From assembly GCF_900172355.1 (NCBI RefSeq), contig NZ_FWFZ01000001.1, positions 124,001 through 188,000 on the forward strand: 64,000 nucleotides of DNA, in the 5' to 3' direction. Below are positions 42,616 to 50,074 of this stretch, in pieces. The stretch is from Roseisalinus antarcticus (lineage in GTDB: Bacteria > Pseudomonadota > Alphaproteobacteria > Rhodobacterales > Rhodobacteraceae). The position numbers and the translations under genes were made by a program. The notes under the pieces are model-generated. The model saw nothing but the letters and a program-made list of their open reading frames with translations. It did no database searches and was not told the origin of the DNA. The first letter of the stretch is position 1. Each line of letters opens with the position of its first letter.

Positions 42616-43907
42616 TGGACCAGAGACTGACAGCCCGCCTTGCCGATGCCGTGGACGCGGCCTTCGACGACCAGACCGCCTTTCTGGCCGCGCTGACCGC
42701 GCATCCTTCGACCCGGGGCAACGAACAGGGGGCGCAGACCTTCATGGCCGAGGCGCTGGCAGAGCGCGGCTACACAGTCGACCGCTGGCAAATCGACGTC
42801 GCGGCGATCCGCGGCCTGCCCGGTCTCTCGCCGGTGCCGGAGCCCTATGAGGATGCGGTCAACGTCGTGGCCAGCCACCACAGCCGGACCGGCAAGGGCC
42901 GCTCGCTGATCCTCAACGGGCATGTGGACGTTGTGCCCGAGGGGCCAAAGGACATGTGGACCTCCGCCCCCTTCGCGCCACGGATCGAGGACGGCTGGAT
43001 GTGGGGCCGGGGCGCGGGCGACATGAAGGCGGGGCTCAGCTCCAACCTCTTCGCGCTCGACGCGCTGCGGGCCTGCGGCCTGGCCCCTGCCGCGGACGTG
43101 ACCTTTCAATCCGTGGTCGAGGAGGAATGCACCGGCAACGGGGCGCTGGCCTGCCTGCAGCGCGGCTACACGGCGGATGCGGTGCTGATCCCCGAGCCCT
43201 TCGCCGAAACCCTGGTGACCGCGCAGCTCGGCGTGATCTGGTTCCAGGTCCGGCTCAAGGGGCGGCCCACGCACGTGGCCTATGCCGGCACCGGCGCCAA
43301 CGCGATCGAGGCCGCGATCCCGTTGATCCAGGCCCTGCACGAGATGGAGGCGCGCTGGAACGCCCCCGCGAACCGCCCGGCCGATTACGCCCATATGGAC
43401 CACGCGCTGAACCTCAACATCGGGCGGATAGCGGGCGGCGACTGGACCAGCTCGGTGCCCGCCTGGTGCGTGCTGGACGTGCGCATGGCGATCTTTCCCG
43501 GCCAGGGCATCGAGGCCGCCAAGGCCGAGATCGAAGAGGTCATCCGCGACGCAGCACGGCAGGATCCGTTCCTGCGCGGGGCGATGCCCGACATCGTCTA
43601 CCACGGGTTTCACGCCGAGGGCTACGCGCTGTCCTTGGACGGCTCCGGCACGGCGGCGGCCGCCATCGGCGCGCTCAAAGCCGCCCACGGCGCGGTCACC
43701 GGCGCAGAGTTGCCGCGCGCACCGATCACCGCCACCACCGACGCGCGGTTCTTCGGCCTCCACGCCGGCACGCCGACGCTGGTCTACGGCCCCCGCGCCG
43801 AGGCGATCCACGGCTTCGACGAGCGCGTCGATCTCGAAAGCCTGCGGCGGGTCACCAAGGCGACCGCGCTGTTCATCGCCGGCTGGTGCGGTCTCGAGGA
43901 TCCCTAG
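42612..43907 (+). CDS. M20 family deacylase (ArgE/DapE-like)
   Basis: A 431-residue zinc amidohydrolase. Metal and catalytic motifs are LILNGHVDVVPEGP, GRGAGDMKAGLSSNL and SVVEEECTGNGALAC (general-base glutamate and ligand), with the C-terminal zinc histidine in AIHGFDERVDL. It belongs to the ArgE/DapE/carbamoylase branch of M20. In this operon, after an aminotransferase and CoA-transferase, it could remove an acyl or carbamoyl group from an amino acid such as an N-carbamoyl-beta-amino acid. ATG 42612 (or 42615) overlaps the upstream stop. It runs into the convergent broken lldD-like gene, whose stop it overlaps by 4 bp. Confidence 0.9.
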   Translation: MMDQRLTARLADAVDAAFDDQTAFLAALTAHPSTRGNEQGAQTFMAEALAERGYTVDRWQIDVAAIRGLPGLSPVPEPYEDAVNVVASHHSRTGKGRSLILNGHVDVVPEGPKDMWTSAPFAPRIEDGWMWGRGAGDMKAGLSSNLFALDALRACGLAPAADVTFQSVVEEECTGNGALACLQRGYTADAVLIPEPFAETLVTAQLGVIWFQVRLKGRPTHVAYAGTGANAIEAAIPLIQALHEMEARWNAPANRPADYAHMDHALNLNIGRIAGGDWTSSVPAWCVLDVRMAIFPGQGIEAAKAEIEEVIRDAARQDPFLRGAMPDIVYHGFHAEGYALSLDGSGTAAAAIGALKAAHGAVTGAELPRAPITATTDARFFGLHAGTPTLVYGPRAEAIHGFDERVDLESLRRVTKATALFIAGWCGLEDP

Positions 43908-44620
43908 GGCGCGGCGGCTCGGCCCGCCCCGTCGAATAGCATCGCCGGGCCGGCCGCGCGGGCTTCGGCGACGCTCGACACTCCGGCGAGGTTCAGGGTG
44001 ATCTCGATCTCGCGCCGCAGCAGGGCGATGAAATGCGCGGCGCCCCGCTCGCCCTCGGCGGCCACAGCCCAGGCGAAGGGACGGCCCATCAGGACGCAAT
44101 CCGCCCCCAGCGCCAGCGCCTTGAAGATGTCCGTGCCCCGCCGAAACCCGCTGTCCACATAAAGCGCCAGGTCCTCGCCGAGCGCGGCACGGACCGGGCG
44201 GATCAGAGACACGGTCGAGGCCCCCTGGTCAAGCTGCCGGCCGCCGAGGTTCGACAGCACGATCCCGTCCACCCCGGCGTCGCGGGCCAGCGCCGCGTCG
44301 GCGGGACCCGAGATCCCCTTGACGATCAGCGAGCCCGGCCATTTCCCGCGCAGGTCGGCGACCGTCTCCCAGGTCAGGTCCTTGCGCAGCCGCCGCGAGA
44401 GGGCGCCGGCCTGCGCAAGGGCCCCGCGCCCGAATTCCTTGCGCCCGCGCACAAGCTCCACCTCGGGGACCCCGCCGCGCAGCACGTCGAGCGACCAGAG
44501 CGGTCGCCGCGCGAAATCCCACATCAGCCGCGGCATGATGCGATCCACCGACCGGAACCTGTTGCGCAGGTCCCGCTCGCGCACCGAGGTGATCGCAGTG
44601 TCAACGGTCAGAAAGATCCG
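43904..44620 (-). pseudogene. Alpha-hydroxy-acid dehydrogenase (LldD-like), C-terminal fragment
   Basis: About 235 codons of an FMN-dependent L-lactate/2-hydroxyacid dehydrogenase of normal length near 370. Preserved parts include TVDTAITSVRERDLRNRF, the FMN strand LIVKGISGPADAALARDAGVDGI, the catalytic histidine position (here SNLGGRQLDQG, where the family has SNHGGRQLD) and the phosphate loop FRRGTDIFKALALGADCVLMGRPFAWA. The N-terminal half is missing. In frame, a TGA lies at 44632-44630, and the sequence changes at about 44620 where an inserted fragment begins. The usual catalytic HGG is NLGG here, an extra sign of decay. A 14-codon remnant of the start lies at 45107-45147. Confidence 0.8.
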
Positions 44621-44669
44621 GGTAGTGTCTCAGTTTGAAAATTGACGCCTCAGGCGCACGTTCCCCTGT

Positions 44670-44689
44670 TATGCTTACCGTGAAGCATA
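44670..44689. promoter_or_regulatory. Inverted repeat in front of the inserted gene pair
   Basis: TATGCTT (44670-44676) and AAGCATA (44683-44689) form a perfect 7-bp dyad with a 6-bp spacer, ending just before AGGAGA of the first small gene. It could be an operator covering the start of transcription or a 5' hairpin on the mRNA. It is the only regulatory-looking sequence in the insertion. Confidence 0.4.
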
Positions 44690-44700
44690 CAGGAGACGCC

Positions 44701-44907
44701 ATGCACCTTGCGCACAAAGTGAATGCTCATATCTCGAGGCGCCGTCCACACACCATCTGTGATGCGTGCATTGCCAAGGCCCTCGACATCCGGCACCAAC
44801 AGGCCAACCGGGTCACGATGGCGTTGGAAACGACGAGCGATTTTGATCGCGGCCACGGAATCTGCCAAGATTGTGGAAAAGAGCAAAAGGTGATCAGACG
44901 TGCCTAA
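44701..44907 (+). CDS. Small CxxC-pair protein in the insertion (68 aa)
   Basis: ATG 44701 follows AGGAGACGCC. The 68-residue product MHLAHKVNAHISRRRPHTIC then DACIAKALDI ends GICQDCGKEQKVIRRA. Two CxxC pairs about 47 residues apart suggest a zinc-ribbon-like fold around a basic helix (ISRRRPH). An upstream in-frame start at 44635 is less likely because it lacks a ribosome site. It overlaps the next gene by 8 bp. Function unknown; a small nucleic-acid-binding or protein-binding factor is a guess from the zinc pairs and basic residues. Confidence 0.6.
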   Translation: MHLAHKVNAHISRRRPHTICDACIAKALDIRHQQANRVTMALETTSDFDRGHGICQDCGKEQKVIRRA

Positions 44908-45127
44908 AGGTCCCAAAGGTCAGAAACGCCCCGCTGATGTGATCGGGAACGCGGTGAAGGTCGCGCGAATCGCGACGGGGGAGGTTGATGACGAGACCGA
45001 CGAAGGCAAGGATCAGGCAGCCATGTCGCTTGGGTCGAAGGGCGGGAAGGCCCGCGCCGCGTTGCTCACACCAGAGCAGAGGTCCGAGATAGCTCGCAGG
45101 GCGGCAAAATCGTCGATGTCCACATAG
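44900..45127 (+). CDS. Small KGG-motif basic protein, 3'-truncated (75 aa)
   Basis: GTG 44900 starts a protein MPKGPKGQKRPADVIGNAVK, with an acidic middle, then SLGSKGGKARAALLTPEQRSE and IARRAA. It resembles short widely scattered proteins with a stress-type SKGGKARA motif and a C-terminal RRAAAARW-like end. Here the last native residues are replaced by KSSMST at the junction with lldD DNA, so it is probably cut short by a few residues. It overlaps the CxxC gene by 8 bp, and the pair looks like one unit. Function unknown. Confidence 0.55.
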   Translation: MPKGPKGQKRPADVIGNAVKVARIATGEVDDETDEGKDQAAMSLGSKGGKARAALLTPEQRSEIARRAAKSSMST

Positions 45128-45147
45128 GTCCGCTCGAGATCGGGCAT
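45107..45147 (-). pseudogene. N-terminal remnant of the interrupted LldD-like gene
   Basis: Reading the minus strand, GAGGAAG precedes ATG 45147-45145 and opens MPDLERTYVDIDDF, a plausible start of a 2-hydroxyacid dehydrogenase. After about 14 codons the sequence changes to the inserted fragment. Together with the C-terminal piece at 43904-44620 it shows where the gene was interrupted. The assignment rests on position and the ribosome site; 14 residues are too few to prove homology. Confidence 0.45.
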
Positions 45148-45205
45148 TGGGGGCTTCCTCGCGTGGGTCCGGTCGGGGTCCGGGGCCAGCGGGCCTGGGG
45201 GCGGC

Positions 45206-46219
45206 TCAGCCGGCCGTGGTCGCACCGGGCGGCGCGCAGCGGATCAGCGTCTTGATCCCGTCCGAGCCCCGCGCCGTCATCTCGGCGAAGGTTGCGGGCA
45301 CGTCCTCCAGCGCGATCTCGGCCGCGATGAACGGGTCGAGCTCGGCCGAGAGCGCGGGCAGCATCCCGGCGATGCGGGCCAGCTCTTGGGTGCGGAAGGC
45401 ACGGCTGCCCTGCAGGGCGATCTCGCGCTCCACCAGGTGGACCGGGTCGATCACCGCGGCCGGGGCGCCGATGCCCACCAGCGTGATCCGGCTCGCGCCC
45501 GCGATGGCGCCCAGAAGGCCGCGGATGACACCGGGATTGCCCGTGGTCTCGATCGCATGGCGGACCCGGCGGCCGGAGAGGCTGTCCAGGTCCACGACCT
45601 CGGCGCCGGTGTGAGCGGCCACATGGGCGGCGCGGGTGGCGTTGCGGTCCAGCACCGCCACCCGGTGCCCCATCCGCCGCGCCAGCAGCGCCGAGAGTGC
45701 CCCGATCGGGCCGCAGCCGGTGATGACGATACCGGCGCCCTCGGGCACCGCCGCGAGACCGAGGGCATGGAGCGCGACCGCCAGCGGCTCTGCCATCGCC
45801 AGGTGGCGGTCGGGCACATCGGGCGCGGGCAACACGTTGCGCCCCGGCAGGGTCACCGCCTCGGCAAAGCCGCCGTCGATCACCTCGCCCAGAAATCCCA
45901 GGTCTGCGCAGACCTGCCCCACACCGTCCCGGCAGGCCGGACAGATCCCGCAGGTGTGCCGGCTGTACACGATGACCCGCTGGCCAATCGCGACATGCTC
46001 CACCCCCGGGCCGGCGGCCGTCACCACGCCGGTGAACTCGTGCCCGGCGACAGAGGGCGCCCGGCTGATCCAGGCCCCGGTCCGGTAATTGTGCAGGTCG
46101 GAGCCGCAGATACCGGCCATGGTGACCGCAAGCGTCACTTCATGGTCGGACGGCCGCACGGGCGGGGCGATCCGCTCGACCCGAAGGTCGCCCGCGGCAT
46201 GAAGGCGGACGGCGCGCAT
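45206..46219 (-). CDS. Zinc-dependent alcohol/polyol dehydrogenase (MDR family)
   Basis: A 337-residue medium-chain dehydrogenase. The catalytic zinc sites are in MAGICGSDLHNY and APSVAGHEFTGVV, with glutamate in MAEPLAVALHAL. The structural zinc cysteines are in HTCGICPACRDGVGQVC, and the NAD-binding loop is VITGCGPIGALSALL. It resembles threonine and sorbitol/polyol dehydrogenases. ATG 46219-46217 is 3 bases after the HisD-paralogue stop, so it is the last gene of that operon. It would oxidise a secondary alcohol. One possibility is the sulfonate pathway (see HisD paralogue), but this is speculative. Confidence 0.9.
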   Translation of the reverse strand: MRAVRLHAAGDLRVERIAPPVRPSDHEVTLAVTMAGICGSDLHNYRTGAWISRAPSVAGHEFTGVVTAAGPGVEHVAIGQRVIVYSRHTCGICPACRDGVGQVCADLGFLGEVIDGGFAEAVTLPGRNVLPAPDVPDRHLAMAEPLAVALHALGLAAVPEGAGIVITGCGPIGALSALLARRMGHRVAVLDRNATRAAHVAAHTGAEVVDLDSLSGRRVRHAIETTGNPGVIRGLLGAIAGASRITLVGIGAPAAVIDPVHLVEREIALQGSRAFRTQELARIAGMLPALSAELDPFIAAEIALEDVPATFAEMTARGSDGIKTLIRCAPPGATTAG

Positions 46220-46222
46220 GGC

Positions 46223-47546
46223 TCAGTCCCGCAGATAGGCCAGCCGCAGGTCGCCGACCGCGTTGGCATGGGAGGAGAAGCCCTCGTATTCGGCCAGCAC
46301 TTTGGCGTTCCGCGCCATCTCGGGATAGCCCTTCTCGGTCACGTAGCCGACCGAACTGCGGCGCATGAAATCGACCACGGACAGCGGCCCATAGGTCCGC
46401 GCCCCCTTGGAGGTCGGCAGCACGGCGTTCGGCCCGAGGGCGAAATTGCCGATAGAGACCGGGGTGTACGGGCCCATCAGGATCTCGGCCGCCTCGGTGA
46501 TGTCGCCGAGATAGTCGAACGGGCGGGTCGACAGGATCTCCAGGTGCTCGGGCGCGTATTCGTTGACGAAGGCACAGGCGTCGGCCATCGATTCCGCGAT
46601 CAGGATGCCGCCGGACCGGCCGGTCAGCACCGCCTTCGAGAATTCCGCGCGCTGCGGCGTCATCCGCGCCCAAAGCTCCGGCAGGGTGGCCAGCGCTTCT
46701 TCGGCGACGCGCGCTAGGGGTGACAAGCCAGGCAGAGCTGTCGGGCCCGTGTTCCGCCTCGATCAGCAGATCCATGTCCGCCAGCCGGCCCGAAACGGTG
46801 TCATCGGCCAGGATCATCCCTTCGGACGGGCCAGCGGGCAGGCCAGGGTCGATATGGCCGGCCAGAAGACGCTTGGCCGCGACCACCCAGGGGCTGCCGG
46901 GGCCGACGATCTTGTGCGCCCGGGCGACCGTCTCGGTCCCGAAGGCCACGGCCGCGACAGCCTGGGCCCCGCCGACCTTGTAGACCACCTCGACCCCCGC
47001 GAGCCGGGCGGCCACCAGGGTCGCCGCATCGACCTTTCCGTCCGGTCCGGGCGGCGTCACGATGGCCAGCTGCGGCACCCCGGCCACCACGCCGGGCACC
47101 GAGGTCATCATCGTGACCGACGGAAAGGCGCCCTTGCCCCGCGGCACATAGAGCGCCACGGATTTCATCGGCAGGAAGCGGTCGCCGGCAAAGGCCCCGG
47201 GGCGGATCTCCTTCAGCCACATGGCCTCGGGGGCCTGCTCCTCGTGGAAGCTGCGGATATTGCCGATGCCGAAGCGGATCGCGTCGATCACCGCATCGTC
47301 CACGGCGTCGAAGGCGGCGTCGAACTCGGCCTCGGAGGCCTTCAGCGTGGCCTCGGTCAGGGGCTCGGCCTTGTCGAAGCTGCGCCCGAAGCGGACCAGC
47401 GCGGCGTCGCCCTCGGTGCGCACGGCCTCGATGATCGGCGCGGCGCGCTCGAGGAAGGACGACAGGTCCGCCTCCGACCGCTCCGTCAGCGCCGCCCGCG
47501 CCTCCGCCTACATGGATTTCAGCCGCCTCATGGTCACGTCAGCCAT
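46223..47546 (-). pseudogene. Histidinol-dehydrogenase-family paralogue, with nonsense and frameshift lesions
   Basis: A HisD-family NAD-dependent dehydrogenase of about 440 codons. Start ATG 47546-47544 (AAGGGA upstream) reads MADVTMRRLKSM, then TAG at 47510-47508, then AEARAALTERSEADLSSFL. Later the frame breaks in a run of four Gs (46717-46720); with one G fewer it reads SSAWLVTLARVAEEALATL. The general-base pair is kept in NEYAPEHLEI. Two HisD zinc ligands differ: Gln259 is Glu in [10 protein letters not shown], and Asp360 is Asn in SIGNFALG. Such changes mark non-biosynthetic paralogues. Two lesions make it a likely pseudogene. True hisD is not in the window. Confidence 0.82.
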
Positions 47547-47737
47547 CGGGTTTCCCTTGTTCTGGCATCGCCGCTCGTGGGCGCACGCAAGGCACGTCTT
47601 CGGGTGTCCGGACAGGTTTCGACGCCGTCCCGGGGGGCGCGGCCCGCCGTTCGAGGGAGAGCCTATCATCCCCGATCATCTTGTATCGACTTATCACCTG
47701 CGCGGCCCTCCGGGACCGGGCAGCGCCACATGCCCGC

Positions 47738-48514
47738 CTATATTTTCGCCAGAAAGCCGCCGTCGATCACAAGGCATTCTCCGTTGACATAGGCGGCGCT
47801 GTCGGAGGCCAGGAATTGCACCGCGCCGGACAGGTCCTCCAGCGCGCCCAGACGGCCCATGGGGATCCGCGCCACCATGCTCTCGACCCAGCTTCTGTCC
47901 TCGTAGAACACCCGGGTCATGTCGGTCTCGAAATAGCCCGGCGCGATGGCGTTGACCCGTATCCCCAGCGGCCCCCATTCGGCGGCCAGCGCCCGGGTCA
48001 TCCCAAGGACACCGGTCTTGGAGGCGCCATAGGGCGTGGCCGTGGGCACTCCGACGAAGGACGTGAGGGACGCGAGGTTGACGATCGCCCCGCCGCCATT
48101 TCGGGCCATGATCGCCGCCGCAGCCTGGGCCGTGAAGAAGGCGCCCTTGAGGTTGGTGCCGACGATCCTGTCCCAAAGCGCCTCGTCCACCTCGAGCGAG
48201 GGCCGCACCTCCTCGACGCCCGCATTGTTCACCAGCACGTCGACCGGGCCGATCTGCGCGAGCGTGTCACGCACCGCGTTCACGTCCCGCTGGTCGAGCG
48301 CCAGGCACCGCACCGCGACCCCGTGCGCCCGCGCCTCGGCGGCGACCTCGTCGAGCGCCCCGGCCCCGCGTGCCGTCAAGACGAGGTCGGCCCCCGCATT
48401 GGCGAAGGCCAGCGCGAGGCTGCGGCCGATCCCCCGGCTCGCCCCGGTGACCAGCACCGTCGTGCCTCCGAAATCGAAGCTTGTCCTGCCCCGGGGGCCC
48501 CGCGCCTCTGCCAT
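47738..48514 (-). CDS. Short-chain dehydrogenase/reductase in the HutC-box operon
   Basis: A 258-residue classical SDR. The cofactor loop is VTGASRGIGRSLA, NNAG is in VLVNNAGVEEV, and the catalytic residues are in NLASLTSFVGVPTATPYGASKTG (serine, tyrosine, lysine). The C-terminal half ends with LVIDGGFLAKI, as in 3-oxoacyl reductase-type SDRs. ATG 48514 is chosen over 48538 because GAGGT lies five bases upstream. It is 190 bp upstream of the HisD paralogue and Zn-dehydrogenase on the same strand, and a TGTATATACA site lies 24 bp before its start. A sugar or polyol substrate is likely but not known. Confidence 0.9.
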   Translation of the reverse strand: MAEARGPRGRTSFDFGGTTVLVTGASRGIGRSLALAFANAGADLVLTARGAGALDEVAAEARAHGVAVRCLALDQRDVNAVRDTLAQIGPVDVLVNNAGVEEVRPSLEVDEALWDRIVGTNLKGAFFTAQAAAAIMARNGGGAIVNLASLTSFVGVPTATPYGASKTGVLGMTRALAAEWGPLGIRVNAIAPGYFETDMTRVFYEDRSWVESMVARIPMGRLGALEDLSGAVQFLASDSAAYVNGECLVIDGGFLAKI

Positions 48515-48537
48515 CGGGCACCTCGCCCTGACGTCCA

Positions 48538-48547
48538 TGTATATACA
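48538..48547. promoter_or_regulatory. HutC-type operator before the SDR/HisD-paralogue operon
   Basis: TGTATATACA is a perfect 10-bp palindrome that fits the HutC pattern TGTA-N2-TACA exactly. It lies 24 bp upstream of the SDR start codon and 56 bp from the hutF stop. Similar sites lie before hutI/hutF and hutC, so the SDR, HisD-paralogue and alcohol dehydrogenase operon is probably HutC-regulated. Confidence 0.6.
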
Positions 48548-48602
48548 AGACGCTGCCCCCGGGGGCTGCGGGTGTCAATGGCCGGCCGGGGGGCGCCCGG
48601 CC

Positions 48603-49940
48603 TCATGCCATGATCCGGCGCAGGACTGCCCCGAACCGCGCCGCCACCCGCGCGCGGGCGACGTGGCGTCCGTCGCGCACCAGATGGCGGCCCGCGGCCC
48701 AGACGTCGCGCACCGCCACGTCGCGGCCAAAGACCCAGCGGTCGATCAGCTGGTCCCCGTCCGGCGCCAGCCCGTGCGGGTCCTCCAGCGCCACCAGGTC
48801 CGCCGGGGCGCCGCGTGCCAGCCCCGCGCCGTCTGCCCCCAGCGCCCGCGCCCCGCCGGAGAGCGCCGCCTTGAACAGCCGCCGCCCGGTGGAGCCGCCC
48901 TCGGGCGCGAGCACGTTGCGCCGGTGGTGCGCCAGCCGCTGGCCGTATTCCAGAAGCCGCAGCTCTCCGGCCAGATCGACGCGGACATTGCTGTCGGTGC
49001 CGATCGCGATGGCGCCGCCCCGGCCCAGGTAGGCCTCGGCCCGAAACAGCCCGTCGCCCAGATTGGCCTCCGTCACCGGGCAGAGGCCCGCGACGGCCCC
49101 CGAGGCGGCCAGCGCGGAAATCTCGGGCGCCACCATGTGGGTGGCATGGATCAGGCACCAGGCCTCGGTGACCTCGGCATTCTCGAAGAGCCAGGCGACC
49201 GGGCGCTGGCCCAGGACGGCCAGGCATTCCTCGACCTCGCGCTGCTGCTCGGCGATGTGGATGTGGACCGGGCGGCCCGGCAGGGCTTCGGCCAGGGCGT
49301 TCAGATCGGCGGAGGTCGCCGCGCGCAGCGAATGGGGCGCATAGCCCACCCGGTCCTGCGGCCGTACGGCCATCGCGTCGCAACGCTTCACCAGCTCTGC
49401 AAAGCCCGCCAGATCATGCACAAAGCGCCGCTGGCCCGGGGTCGCGGGCTGCGGGCCGAACCCGCCATGGGCATAGAACACCGGCAGATGGGTCAGCGCG
49501 ATCCCGGTCTCGGCGGCGGCAGCGAAGATCCGGCCCGACATCTCCGCGGGGTCGGCATAGGCCCCGCCGTCCGGATCGTGGTGCAGGTAGTGGAATTCGC
49601 CGACCCGCACGTAGCCGGCCTCGAGCATCTCGACATAGGCCATCTCGGCCAGCGCCTGCATCCCGTCGGGGTCTATGGTCAGGGCGAAGCGGTACATCAT
49701 GTCGCGCCAGGTCCAGAAGCTGTCCTGCGCCAGGCCGCGCGCCTCCGTCAGCCCGGCGAACCCGCGTTGGAAGGCGTGGGAATGCACGTTGGCCATCCCC
49801 GGCAACAGGGCGGCGACGCGGATGTCGCCCGGCTCCGGCTGCGTGTCGGGGCGCAGATCGTCGATCCGGTCCCCCGCGAGGGTGAGCCGAACATCCGTTG
49901 CCCAACCCGCGGGCGTCAGCGCCCGGTCTGCAAAGATCAT
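48603..49940 (-). CDS. hutF: Formimidoylglutamate deiminase
   Basis: A 445-residue amidohydrolase that converts N-formimino-L-glutamate to N-formyl-L-glutamate plus ammonia, the fourth step of the five-step histidine pathway. Metal ligands are in ANVHSHAFQRGFAG and HIHIAEQQREVEE. Active-site features also lie in CLIHATHM and the aspartate motif AIGTDSNVRVD. FWTWRDMMYRFA matches HutF and distinguishes it from other amidohydrolases. ATG 49940-49938 is used; the frame is open further upstream. It is divergent from hutI with a HutC-type site between them. HutF plus HutG is the route via formylglutamate. Confidence 0.93.
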   Translation of the reverse strand: MIFADRALTPAGWATDVRLTLAGDRIDDLRPDTQPEPGDIRVAALLPGMANVHSHAFQRGFAGLTEARGLAQDSFWTWRDMMYRFALTIDPDGMQALAEMAYVEMLEAGYVRVGEFHYLHHDPDGGAYADPAEMSGRIFAAAAETGIALTHLPVFYAHGGFGPQPATPGQRRFVHDLAGFAELVKRCDAMAVRPQDRVGYAPHSLRAATSADLNALAEALPGRPVHIHIAEQQREVEECLAVLGQRPVAWLFENAEVTEAWCLIHATHMVAPEISALAASGAVAGLCPVTEANLGDGLFRAEAYLGRGGAIAIGTDSNVRVDLAGELRLLEYGQRLAHHRRNVLAPEGGSTGRRLFKAALSGGARALGADGAGLARGAPADLVALEDPHGLAPDGDQLIDRWVFGRDVAVRDVWAAGRHLVRDGRHVARARVAARFGAVLRRIMA

Positions 49941-50023
49941 TTCCGCCCCCCTGTCGCGTTTCGTCAACTGCGCGAGAACTGCGCGAGGCCCGCACTTTCC
50001 GGCTTTCCCGCACGCCTGATTAT

Positions 50024-50031
50024 GTATATAC
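50024..50031. promoter_or_regulatory. HutC-type operator in the hutF-hutI divergent region
   Basis: GTATATAC within TTATGTATATACTTATT is the conserved core of the HutC pattern, one base from TGTA-N2-TACA on its right arm. It lies 44 bp upstream of the hutI start and 84 bp upstream of hutF, so one site could serve both directions. Confidence 0.6.
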
Positions 50032-50074
50032 TTATTGGCACCACAAGGCAATTTCAAAATCCTGGGGAAGCGCG

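Larger units (their letters stand above)
44621..45107. mobile_element. Short insertion carrying two small genes within the LldD-like gene
   Basis: About 490 bp separates the lldD-like start remnant from its C-terminal fragment. The left edge (GGTAGTGTCTCAGTTTGAAA) looks like an insertion-sequence end, but the family is not identified. The segment has lower GC and different codon use from its neighbours and holds two overlapping small genes. About 110 codons of lldD are missing, so the event involved a deletion or a later rearrangement. No transposase gene and no clear target duplication were seen. Boundaries are approximate. Confidence 0.5.

Noticed and set aside
41778-47510. Recoding of TAA/TAG as an amino acid
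   Set aside because: TAA and TAG are used as normal stops elsewhere in the window (for example 17233 and 43907), no SECIS- or pyrrolysine-type signal was seen, and the interrupted codons fit simple mutation of tyrosine or similar.
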